This document shows positions 38,250 through 45,494 of a stretch of DNA of 46,398 nucleotides, piece after piece. The notes beneath the pieces were generated by a model. The model ran no database searches, was not told where the DNA came from, and worked only from the letters and a program-made list of their open reading frames with translations. The translations under genes were made by a program, and so were the position numbers. Location: positions 1-46,398 of IMG/VR virus record IMGVR_UViG_3300037247_000749; one strand, written 5' to 3'. The number at the start of each line of letters is the position of its first letter. The stretch's first letter is position 1. This DNA is from a virus.

Positions 38250-38701
38250 TGCAGTGTAAACGAGATAATTGTGAGAACGTGTTACAGGGCCGACAGGAGC
38301 GTTTCTGCTCTGATAAGTGTCGAATGGCGGATAAACGGGCAAATAAAACGTCTGAGGATCGCCCAGGTTCAACGAACGCGAACAAGGTCGAACAGATACA
38401 CCATGCTAAACCCGAACAAATCCAGCCCGAACAGCCTAAGGCGGACAAACCCGAACAAACCATGCCCGAACAGCAGTGCGCAGCCAACAACCAGTCCCGG
38501 GGCAAGGTCGACCAGCACACAGTCAACACCGGGACATATAAGACATCGGACAAACTGGACACGAACGAACACAACCGAGTCAGCTTGCCGGGGGACGAGG
38601 ACTATGACGGAGTAGTAACGGAGGTAGTGATTAACGCGCCCCGTTTTCCCAATACTACTTGGTTGCAGCACGCACGGTCAGTAGCGGAGATATTAGCATG
38701 A
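38249..38701 (+). CDS. Zinc-finger protein with PEQ-rich linker (150 aa)
   Basis: Start at 38249. The N-terminus MQCKRDNCENVLQGRQERFC with SDKCR gives a four-Cys zinc ribbon of the kind that starts 'C....C......FC...C'. Residues about 48-90 are a disordered linker with repeated PEQ (KPEQIQPEQPKADKPEQTMP). The C-terminus is helical (FPNTTWLQHARSVAEIL). Between terminase subunits, it may be a regulatory or DNA-binding accessory. Confidence 0.55.
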   Translation: MQCKRDNCENVLQGRQERFCSDKCRMADKRANKTSEDRPGSTNANKVEQIHHAKPEQIQPEQPKADKPEQTMPEQQCAANNQSRGKVDQHTVNTGTYKTSDKLDTNEHNRVSLPGDEDYDGVVTEVVINAPRFPNTTWLQHARSVAEILA

Positions 38702-38925
38702 ATCAAGACAAAGACAACCTATTAGTATTGAGAGTAGAGAACGACGAGCCGCAGCAGGTCGAGGCCAGGCGGGTACAGCCGCAACCGGGAATATCTCTTA
38801 GCCTTGACGCAGCGAGATACCGGCAAGCACTACAGGCGCAACAGGCAGCGGCGTACGCAGCCCAGCAGCAAGCTCCGCCATTGACAGGACTTGGCGCACT
38901 ATTTGCAAGCAGAGGTATCGGATGA
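38698..38925 (+). CDS. Gln/Ala-rich small protein (75 aa)
   Basis: ATG at 38698 overlaps the upstream stop. Acidic beta-like start (NLLVLRVENDEPQQVEARRV) then an Ala/Gln helix (AARYRQALQAQQAAAYAAQQ). Unknown role. Confidence 0.5.
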   Translation: MNQDKDNLLVLRVENDEPQQVEARRVQPQPGISLSLDAARYRQALQAQQAAAYAAQQQAPPLTGLGALFASRGIG

Positions 38926-39050
38926 AAAGAGACTCCTTATCTCAGGACAGAAGCTATATAAAGGCGAGTCCCTATATAGAGATTGGATTGGAAAATATGA
39001 TATGTCTCAGCAATTACAGGACGGCTTTGAATAAAAGACAAGGAGCGTAG
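38922..39050 (+). CDS. Small hypothetical protein (42 aa)
   Basis: ATGA overlap at its start. Encodes MKRDSLSQDRSYIKASPYIE and a short basic end. Support is only the coupled start and lack of any other frame here. Confidence 0.35.
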   Translation: MKRDSLSQDRSYIKASPYIEIGLENMICLSNYRTALNKRQGA

Positions 39051-39053
39051 ATA

Positions 39054-39287
39054 ATGAGGTATTTGATAGCAATATTCGTAGTTTTTGTTTTTATTGCAGT
39101 GACGTGGGAATCACCAAGCCCTCGTTTGCCGTGGGTTGGAGTAGCGATTGCGTCTGATATACCAATTATCATAGACGAGAGCGATATCGCTATAACGGGC
39201 GTTTGTAGTATTTGTGAGCCTATAAATGATGGCAAGTTGCATTTTTGTTCCGGTCATAAAAAAGAGGTGGATAATGAACTATTATAA
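39054..39287 (+). CDS. Small secreted protein (77 aa)
   Basis: AAGGAGCGTAGATA before the ATG. A signal-like N-terminus (MRYLIAIFVVFVFIAVTW) is followed by a short extracytoplasmic part with Cys pairs (VCSICEPINDGKLHFCSGH) that could bind metal. Another exported product in this genome. Function unknown. Confidence 0.5.
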   Translation: MRYLIAIFVVFVFIAVTWESPSPRLPWVGVAIASDIPIIIDESDIAITGVCSICEPINDGKLHFCSGHKKEVDNELL

Positions 39288-39336
39288 TCACATCCCCCTT
39301 TCCAATACAAGACAATTTAGGTCTGGAGTTTAAATA

Positions 39337-39561
39337 ATGGGAAAATTTAAGGATGTAGAAGAAGACGTGCCCGTTGTTATGAAGTACCGACAGGTCCGTG
39401 GCAAGAAAGTAGCCAATATGAATTTCGCGTGTTGCGATTGTGGCTTAGTACATAATATAGCTTATGTGCCTTTGAAGACAAGACTTAAAGTCTTTTTCTG
39501 GCGTGATAATCGTCGTACTGCTAATCATAGACGGGGCAAAGATTGCAAAGGGCCGAAATAA
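39337..39561 (+). CDS. Small CxxC protein before the terminase (74 aa)
   Basis: Contains FACCDCGLVHNIAYVPL and a basic C-terminus with HRRGKDCKG, giving a zinc-knuckle-like arrangement. It ends one base before the large terminase start (TAAATG). Common type of small gene upstream of TerL in environmental phages; role unknown. Confidence 0.55.
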   Translation: MGKFKDVEEDVPVVMKYRQVRGKKVANMNFACCDCGLVHNIAYVPLKTRLKVFFWRDNRRTANHRRGKDCKGPK

Positions 39562-40920
39562 ATGCCGACTAAGACCATAAAAATCGAGTCTGAGTCTTTC
39601 CAGTGGGATTTTTACACTGCTTTGAATCGTTTTCCCGGCGCTATTGCCGGTTGGGGTAGTGGCAAGACCATGTGGGCGTTGATGAAGTGTGACTTATTGA
39701 GTCGTTTTTACAAAAATAATCTCGGTGTGGTAATTCGGAGCAAATACACTGACCTTCGCGACTCTACTATGAAAGATTTTACGAAATGGACGGGCAAGCA
39801 TATCCCGCAGGGTACTAAAGAGGCCAAATACGCCAACGGTTCGACTATTTTATTCCGCCATGCTAAAGAATTGAGTGTTTTGCAGAACGTTAATTTGGGT
39901 TGGGGTTATATCGAACAGGCCGAGGAATTTCCTACGGATACCCAGTTTCAGCTCTTGAGGGGTCGATTGAGGCGTGAGTTGGAGATTGACGAGGATTATT
40001 GGGCGGTGATCGAGAAAGCCGGTGGTATACATGATTTTCTTTTATCGATGTGTAAGAACCCCCTCAGGCAGATTATGCCTGTCGCCAACGCTCACGGTCA
40101 TAATTGGTTGTGGAAGATGTTCATTAAGAGTCCTCAAGAGGGTTATTCGTGTATGCAGGCGACTTCTTTTGACAATGAGGCCAATTTACCGGCCGATTTT
40201 ATTGCCGATTTAAGGCGCATGGAGGTCGATTCGCCCGCCAAATTCAAGCAATACGTAATGAACTGCCACGATGAGGTCGATTTAGATGCGTGTTATTACG
40301 TGTCTAAAATGAACCAGTTGAGGGCCAACGGCCATATTTGCCATATTCCTTACGACCCATCGGTCAGGGTGCACTTGTCTTTCGACATAGGGTTGGATTG
40401 TACCGCAGTATGGTTTTTACAAATAGTTCGCGGCAAGAGGAATGTTATAGATTATTACGAGAATACCGGTAAGTTCGTCGACCACTATGCTAAGATTCTT
40501 GACTCAAGAGGTTATAATTACGGCAAAGTGATACTTCCTCACGATGCTAAAGCAAGAAGTAAGGTTTCCGGTGAGTCTTACAAGAAGGCTTTGGAGGACT
40601 TGGGGTACGATGTAGTTGTAAATGCCCGAATCGGCAAGGATATAGGCATAAATATAGTCGGTGATACTCTTTTATCGTTATATTTCGACGAAAACAAGTG
40701 CAAAGACGGCTTAGAGGCTTTAGACCACTATCGCAGGGAATACGATGAGGAGAACCGCGTTTACAAGGAAATTCCGCTCCACGATTGGGCAAGTCATCCG
40801 GCTGATTCTCTAAAAGAACTGTGCCAGAGGCTAAAAACAGGTGGTTTATCGTCTTCAGGCAGTTCAATTACCAAGTCTCTCATAAATAAATGGTCTGATA
40901 AGTATAGACGAACGGGATAA
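39562..40920 (+). CDS. terL: Terminase large subunit
   Basis: 452 residues. ATPase: Walker A AGWGSGKT (29-36), Walker B-type GWGYIEQAEE (113-122) with acidic pair, and a motif near KNPLRQI. The C-terminal RNase H-like nuclease shows LSFDIGLDCTAVW with Asp275, then VILPHDAK with Asp328, and HDWASHPADSLKE near residues 414-424. Length is normal. It pumps DNA into the prohead through the portal gene encoded 147 bases downstream. Confidence 0.95.
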   Translation: MPTKTIKIESESFQWDFYTALNRFPGAIAGWGSGKTMWALMKCDLLSRFYKNNLGVVIRSKYTDLRDSTMKDFTKWTGKHIPQGTKEAKYANGSTILFRHAKELSVLQNVNLGWGYIEQAEEFPTDTQFQLLRGRLRRELEIDEDYWAVIEKAGGIHDFLLSMCKNPLRQIMPVANAHGHNWLWKMFIKSPQEGYSCMQATSFDNEANLPADFIADLRRMEVDSPAKFKQYVMNCHDEVDLDACYYVSKMNQLRANGHICHIPYDPSVRVHLSFDIGLDCTAVWFLQIVRGKRNVIDYYENTGKFVDHYAKILDSRGYNYGKVILPHDAKARSKVSGESYKKALEDLGYDVVVNARIGKDIGINIVGDTLLSLYFDENKCKDGLEALDHYRREYDEENRVYKEIPLHDWASHPADSLKELCQRLKTGGLSSSGSSITKSLINKWSDKYRRTG

Positions 40921-41067
40921 ATGGTCGAACCCAAAACATTTGTGGTTGATAGAATATCTGGCGAAAGACGAAGGATTCGCTATGGAGCCACTTGCGAAAC
41001 AGATAAAGGGTTGATGAGGTGGATGCGAGACAAACGTTTAGAAAATATATATTACGAGTACGAATAA
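40921..41067 (+). CDS. Small basic protein between terminase and portal (48 aa)
   Basis: Fills the gap exactly: its ATG follows the TerL stop directly and its stop directly precedes the portal ATG. Basic, Arg-rich (VVDRISGERRRIRYGATCE; LMRWMRDKRLENIYYEYE). Unknown role. Confidence 0.5.
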   Translation: MVEPKTFVVDRISGERRRIRYGATCETDKGLMRWMRDKRLENIYYEYE

Positions 41068-43062
41068 ATGCCTAACGACGAAACAACAAGATCTGAATTC
41101 CACGACGTTTACGAGATAAACGATACCGCATGGCGCCCGTTTAACGAGCAGGCGTGTCTCGACCTCGACTATTATCACAAAGCCCAGCATTCACACGAGG
41201 AGATGGAGGCGGCTGACCGCCAGCATAGATTACTTCATACCATCGACAAAATAGGCCGCCAGGTCAATCTTTTACATGGCTACGAGATAAGGAATCGTCA
41301 TATACTCAAAATAGGCCCACAAGGCAATTTCGACGAGGCCGAAGACAAGGCGTCCAACCAGCACACAGGGGTTCTGATGAGTTTAATGGCCCGGCACAGC
41401 GGTTATGATACCTTGAGCGAGGCCTTTAAGTGGGGTATTTTGGTTCAGGGCCACAACCTGATAGAATCGTGGCGTGACAGGAACGGCTTGATACAATACG
41501 GCAGATTAGGTTATAACCAGTTCTTGTTAGACCACGGGCTTACGAGAGACAACCTCGACGATTGTGGTGATATTCTTACCGGCCAATGGATTTCTGAAGA
41601 TAAGGCCAAAATGTTAGTACCTACCCGCGCTGATGTGATTGAGGGCATCAAGCCCTTGACTCATTCGAGTCGCTGGCCGTTCCAGGGGTCGCCTGCCATG
41701 ATGAACAAGGCCGGTAAAAGATTATTCGAGCAATGGTGGCACAGGACTACCGAGGAGATTTCAGTCGTTCAAAGTCGCATCACCGGCCAGCAAAAAACTT
41801 TCAAGGCATTCGTTCGAGACGAAGCCAGTGGTGATAAGAATTTAGCGAACCAGATTATTGAGAAGGCCAAACTACCTAACGGAATGCCGATACTCGTCAA
41901 GTTCAGGGACATCAAGGACAAGGTGGAGTTGAAGATATTCGTAGACGACGAAGTTGTGTGGACCGGCGATAACCCCATGAAGATACGAGACTACAATTAT
42001 ACATGGGTTCATGGTATGTGGTGTCCCGAACAACCCCGCACCGAACTTAAACTTCAGTCGTTTACCAGAGGTCTTCGCGACCCTCAGCGAATGTATAATC
42101 GTAGAATGAACCAGATTATGGACATAATAGAGAGCCAGATTCAGGGGGTAAGGATTACGCGAAGTAAGCATTTGATGAATGCTGAAGAGGCCTATAAGAG
42201 TGGTCAAGGTATCAATCTTCAGGTCAATGAAAACACGCCTGACGAAATGCTTCTTGAACAGATATTCAAACAAATGCCTGCCTCAGAAGTTCCTCAATCA
42301 CTATTTACTGCGCTAGCTGTCGTTGACAAAGACCATGCTGAAACAGGAGGCCTTAATCAGGAGATATTCGGTACAGACGAGAAAAACGTAGAGATTTCCG
42401 GGGTACTACATCAGTACCGGACAGGCAAGGCTTTGACCGGGCAGGCATGGATGTTCCAGAACCTCAGGGCTTCCAAGAGGGATTTTGGTCGCAAGCAGGT
42501 ACAGATAGTACAGCTTAATTACAGCCCGCAACGGATACAAAAAATAATCAACGAGCAACCCGTGCAGGGTTTTTATGACGATGACTTGACGAGATTCGAT
42601 TGTGCGCCCACCGAGGGCCTGTTGACCGACAGCCAGCAGAATATGTATTATCAGGAACTCAAGAGCCTGCTGTTAGAATTACCGGACGAGTTCAGGGGCG
42701 TTATTACAGCGGATATGTTAATCAAAGCCTCCCCGATGCAGTTTAAGACCATGACGTTGCAGGCGATTCAGCGGTCGTTACAGCAGAGACAACAGTTGCA
42801 ACAGAGTCAACTACAGAGCCAGCAGGCTACTGACCAATTAACTCAGGGCCTGACGCGAGTCCAAATATCTCAGGCAGAGGAAAATATCGCCGACGCGCAG
42901 GCTAAGCGGTCAGAGATACCTTTGAACAGGGCTAAGACGGCGGCGCAAATCGAAAAGTTACAACTTGACCCGCTTGTAAAATTAGTTGTTGACTCTTTGA
43001 AAGAAGATGTTAGATTGCAGATAGCACAGGATAAGAACAGGCAGGTGCAAAATGTCGGTTAA
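41068..43062 (+). CDS. Portal protein (P22 gp1-like)
   Basis: 664 residues, the typical length of P22-type portals. Marks: RQVNLLHGYEIRNRHILKI near residue 70, the central wing and stem region (NYTWVHGMWCPEQPR; FTRGLRDPQRMYNRRMNQIM), GGLNQEIFGTDEKNVEISG, and a long C-terminal Gln-rich helical barrel (RSLQQRQQLQQSQLQSQQAT). It forms the dodecameric DNA channel and the docking site for terminase and the adaptor. Confidence 0.9.
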   Translation: MPNDETTRSEFHDVYEINDTAWRPFNEQACLDLDYYHKAQHSHEEMEAADRQHRLLHTIDKIGRQVNLLHGYEIRNRHILKIGPQGNFDEAEDKASNQHTGVLMSLMARHSGYDTLSEAFKWGILVQGHNLIESWRDRNGLIQYGRLGYNQFLLDHGLTRDNLDDCGDILTGQWISEDKAKMLVPTRADVIEGIKPLTHSSRWPFQGSPAMMNKAGKRLFEQWWHRTTEEISVVQSRITGQQKTFKAFVRDEASGDKNLANQIIEKAKLPNGMPILVKFRDIKDKVELKIFVDDEVVWTGDNPMKIRDYNYTWVHGMWCPEQPRTELKLQSFTRGLRDPQRMYNRRMNQIMDIIESQIQGVRITRSKHLMNAEEAYKSGQGINLQVNENTPDEMLLEQIFKQMPASEVPQSLFTALAVVDKDHAETGGLNQEIFGTDEKNVEISGVLHQYRTGKALTGQAWMFQNLRASKRDFGRKQVQIVQLNYSPQRIQKIINEQPVQGFYDDDLTRFDCAPTEGLLTDSQQNMYYQELKSLLLELPDEFRGVITADMLIKASPMQFKTMTLQAIQRSLQQRQQLQQSQLQSQQATDQLTQGLTRVQISQAEENIADAQAKRSEIPLNRAKTAAQIEKLQLDPLVKLVVDSLKEDVRLQIAQDKNRQVQNVG

Positions 43063-43080
43063 GCCAAGAAAAAGGAGAAA

Positions 43081-43263
43081 ATGATGTTGACAGAAGCTGA
43101 ACAAAAAACTTTCGAGGATATGTTTTCGGGAATAATGGACACTCATCCTGATTCCAGATTTATTGATAAAATTGCAGATTTGATTTTCGAGATGACGGGT
43201 AATGTTAATTTGCGAATGAGGCTTTTTGGTATCGCGCAAAAATTAGCAAGGAAAAAACGTTAA
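43081..43263 (+). CDS. Small helical hypothetical protein (60 aa)
   Basis: Strong ribosome site (AAAAAGGAGAAA); two adjacent ATGs. Helical, with EQKTFEDMFSGIMDTHPDS and a basic end. Its stop overlaps the next ATG (TTAATGG). Confidence 0.5.
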   Translation: MMLTEAEQKTFEDMFSGIMDTHPDSRFIDKIADLIFEMTGNVNLRMRLFGIAQKLARKKR

Positions 43264-43529
43264 TGGTTTGCATAAGAAACAAAAAAGGCAGATTCCAAAG
43301 ACACAGTTTCAACCAAGAGACTGAAAGCAAAACTGGATTCAGGAAATTATGTAAAAACTGTGGGTTGAAGGTATTTCAGTCCCATAGCGAAAGAATAAGA
43401 TTGAAATTTTACGTAGAGTATTTATTAAGAACAACAACTCAGCTTTTGGAAACTGCGCGAGTTTTTAAACAAAATAAAACTTATCCTACAAAAAATATTA
43501 AATGGCGTAGATACGGAGCGCCAATATAG
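43263..43529 (+). CDS. Small basic protein ending in a capsid-like KWRRYG motif
   Basis: 88 residues, Lys/Arg-rich, with CKNCGLKVFQSHS (possible zinc pair). The C-terminus NIKWRRYGAPI resembles the KWRRWG-NP segment of the capsid protein and the KWRRWG of the Tat protein. The match covers only about eight residues here. Unknown role. Confidence 0.45.
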   Translation: MVCIRNKKGRFQRHSFNQETESKTGFRKLCKNCGLKVFQSHSERIRLKFYVEYLLRTTTQLLETARVFKQNKTYPTKNIKWRRYGAPI

Positions 43530-43557
43530 TGGTTGCGCAAAAGAAAAAGGAAAAGAC

Positions 43558-43818
43558 GTGGTAAGACCGGCTAAAATATGGACACCCGCATCAGAGGTTG
43601 GTTCGCTCGGAGAAGACTTTCGGGAAGAAACCGTGGCTATGCTGAAAAAGGTGGCCTTGGAAAATAACGTTGACGTAGAGACACTAAAGTTTAGTGTAAA
43701 CTGTAATGGCATAGTCAATATCCAGAGCATGACCGAAGAGGAAATGAACGAAATGGAGCTGCGGCGGCGAAAGCAAAAACTCAAGACAGCTATTCTTGAA
43801 AGGAAAAGACGTGGGTAA
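43558..43818 (+). CDS. Small protein with GTG start (86 aa)
   Basis: GTG preceded by AAAGGAAAAGAC. An alpha/beta N-terminal half (GEDFREETVAMLKKVALENN; FSVNCNGIVNIQSM) and a basic helical tail (EMELRRRKQKLKTAILERKR). No family recognised. The same 16-base ribosome-site/start sequence recurs at the next gene. Confidence 0.55.
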   Translation: MVRPAKIWTPASEVGSLGEDFREETVAMLKKVALENNVDVETLKFSVNCNGIVNIQSMTEEEMNEMELRRRKQKLKTAILERKRRG

Positions 43819-44041
43819 TGTCATAACTCCAACTATCGACCCTGATATAAAACTTGACGAGCGGTTTACTAAGAATATGCCCGATAGCATCAAACAGCCG
43901 TTGCTGATTACGATGACAATGCAAGCACAAAGATTGAAATGTCATTGGCGCGACCTTACATGGAGTGTAAAATACTCCGGCACTCAACCTATTATTAGTG
44001 TAAAAAGGAAAGATTATGGCGAAAAAGAAAAAAACTTGTAG
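43811..44041 (+). CDS. Small protein with GTG start (76 aa)
   Basis: GTG at 43811 with the duplicated AAAGGAAAAGAC site; an earlier TTG start is less likely. Contains ITPTIDPDIKLDERFTKNMP and CHWRDLTWSVKYSGTQPIIS. Overlaps neighbours on both sides. Unknown role. Confidence 0.5.
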   Translation: MGNVITPTIDPDIKLDERFTKNMPDSIKQPLLITMTMQAQRLKCHWRDLTWSVKYSGTQPIISVKRKDYGEKEKNL

Positions 44042-44183
44042 CCAGTGTTATTTTTACGAATCTTTAGGTAATTGCGGCGAATGTTATTGCCATCCACCGG
44101 TTAATGATGGCAATGCAGAGACAACAGTAGATTATGGCGCTATAGTTAAAGAAGACAGGCGCGCATGTGGAGAATTCAAATGA
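44016..44183 (+). CDS. Cys-rich mini protein (55 aa)
   Basis: ATG behind AAAAAGGAAAGATT. Six Cys (TCSQCYFYESLGNCGECYCH; RRACGEF), typical of a small zinc protein 'C..C.fy......GeC.r.PP'. Ends in an ATGA overlap with the lipoprotein gene. Confidence 0.6.
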   Translation: MAKKKKTCSQCYFYESLGNCGECYCHPPVNDGNAETTVDYGAIVKEDRRACGEFK

Positions 44184-44404
44184 CCAAATATGTAATTATG
44201 ATAATATTGGCATTGCTGTTCTGTGGTTGCGCGAAATCAGAGAAAATATACGGCTTGGCCGAACTGCCCGAAAATTGGCAACTACTTTTCGGCAATAGTA
44301 ATATTTCGCGTCTCAATTATGCTCAGAGTCAAAGGATAGAGGCTCAAGGCGCTGAAATAAAGAGATTGATTGCGCAATTAGAGGCAAGGGAAATCAACAA
44401 ATGA
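44180..44404 (+). CDS. Small lipoprotein (74 aa), possible outer spanin
   Basis: Start at 44180 by the ATGA overlap. MTKYVIMIILALLFCGC is a lipoprotein signal with the lipobox LFCGC (the lipidated residue would be Cys17). The mature peptide is short and ends in a coiled-coil (SQRIEAQGAEIKRLIAQLEA). A small lipoprotein with a helix fits an outer spanin subunit, but the gene is far from other lysis candidates. Confidence 0.6.
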   Translation: MTKYVIMIILALLFCGCAKSEKIYGLAELPENWQLLFGNSNISRLNYAQSQRIEAQGAEIKRLIAQLEAREINK

Positions 44405-44565
44405 CCTTGACAGATGAGCAAAAAGATGGTATAAAGGTTGCAAACGAGGCACTGAAAAAAGTGTTTCCTTGCGACAATTTACAGATAAGCTTCAATCTGT
44501 CGAAAAAACACAGTGATGTAAATTTTAATATTAAAATGAGTGGGATATTCAATAGCAGGTCTTAG
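44401..44565 (+). CDS. Small hypothetical protein (54 aa)
   Basis: ATGA overlap with the lipoprotein stop. TLTDEQKDGIKVANEALKKV then a beta-rich end (LQISFNLSKKHSDVNFNIKM). No family recognised. Terminator follows after 45 bases. Confidence 0.45.
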   Translation: MTLTDEQKDGIKVANEALKKVFPCDNLQISFNLSKKHSDVNFNIKMSGIFNSRS

Positions 44566-44610
44566 CCCTGTTGGATAAAAACTAAATACTAAGGATTACC
44601 TAAAAAATAG

Positions 44611-44653
44611 GCCCTTGTTTTCACGTCGCGTGACGTGAGCAAGGGCTTTTTTT
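44611..44653 (+). terminator. Strong intrinsic terminator before the scaffold gene
   Basis: GCCCTTG (44611-44617) with CAAGGGC (44640-44646), an inner stem CACGTC/GACGTG, then seven Ts (44647-44653). It separates the packaging operon from scaffold-capsid. The scaffold unit must start at its own promoter or receive read-through. Confidence 0.88.
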
Positions 44654-44679
44654 ATTACCTTAAATAAAGGAACAGTACA

Positions 44680-45477
44680 ATGGATACAGACGTAAAAGAA
44701 GACCAGGTCGTCGATGGTCAAGGCGTAGCCCAGGTCGCCTCTGGGAACGGCGTAGCGGAAGCTGATAATGCTTCTACCGTACTCGCCGACGGTACAACAC
44801 AGGATGACCACCCGATTCCGAAGAAGAGGTTTGACGAGGTAAATGAGGCCAAAAAAGTCGCTGAAGAAGAACTGGAGTTGACGAAGCTGAAACTTGAGCA
44901 GTCGGTTCAGTTGCAGATGCAAACATCGCAACAACGGCAAGTTGACCAGACTCAACAACCGGGTTCGACGTTTGAACTGGCTATGCAGCAGCTTAACATT
45001 ACGGCTGATGACCTTTACGTAGGTGAAAACCTTGTAAAGGTAAACAGGCTCAAGTCCGAACTCGACACAGCCTTACAGCAACAGCAGACGGTATTTACAG
45101 CCAATCAACAGTTTATCGCGAGTCATTCTGACTTTACACAAGTCGTAGGAAGTGTAGACCCTGCGACCGGACGGATAATAGCATGGTCTAACGAGGCCCT
45201 GCTATTACAACAAAAGATGCCATATTTAGCCAATCTTCAATCTGCTAAAGACGTTTATGGAACTATTATAGACGCAAGAAAGCTCTCCGAATTAGAGAAA
45301 ATCACTGCTACCAACAAGGAACATCTGGACAGGCAGAACCTTGACACAAATACCGTTCCTATGGGCGGCTCAGCCGCTGGTGGCGGTGGAGCGGGCGACC
45401 CTAACAGTCAGCAGTTGCTGACGAGAGAGCAGACTCAAGAGATTATAAATAAGCTGAATAATGGTGAACAGGTATAA
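44680..45477 (+). CDS. Scaffolding protein
   Basis: 265 residues, acidic and Gln-rich: an acidic start (TDVKEDQVVDGQGVAQV), PIPKKRFDEVNEAKKVAEEE with a coiled-coil at about 50-95, and a C-terminal basic/helical part (LLTREQTQEIINKLNNG). 'vP.kRFdev' before the coiled-coil is a common scaffold signature. It sits directly before the capsid gene, the standard order, and helps assemble the prohead. Confidence 0.8.
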   Translation: MDTDVKEDQVVDGQGVAQVASGNGVAEADNASTVLADGTTQDDHPIPKKRFDEVNEAKKVAEEELELTKLKLEQSVQLQMQTSQQRQVDQTQQPGSTFELAMQQLNITADDLYVGENLVKVNRLKSELDTALQQQQTVFTANQQFIASHSDFTQVVGSVDPATGRIIAWSNEALLLQQKMPYLANLQSAKDVYGTIIDARKLSELEKITATNKEHLDRQNLDTNTVPMGGSAAGGGGAGDPNSQQLLTREQTQEIINKLNNGEQV

Positions 45478-45494
45478 AAGAAAGGAAAATTATT

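Noticed and set aside
39273-39332. 19-codon ORF between the secreted protein and the CxxC protein
   Set aside because: No coding character or ribosome site beyond chance.
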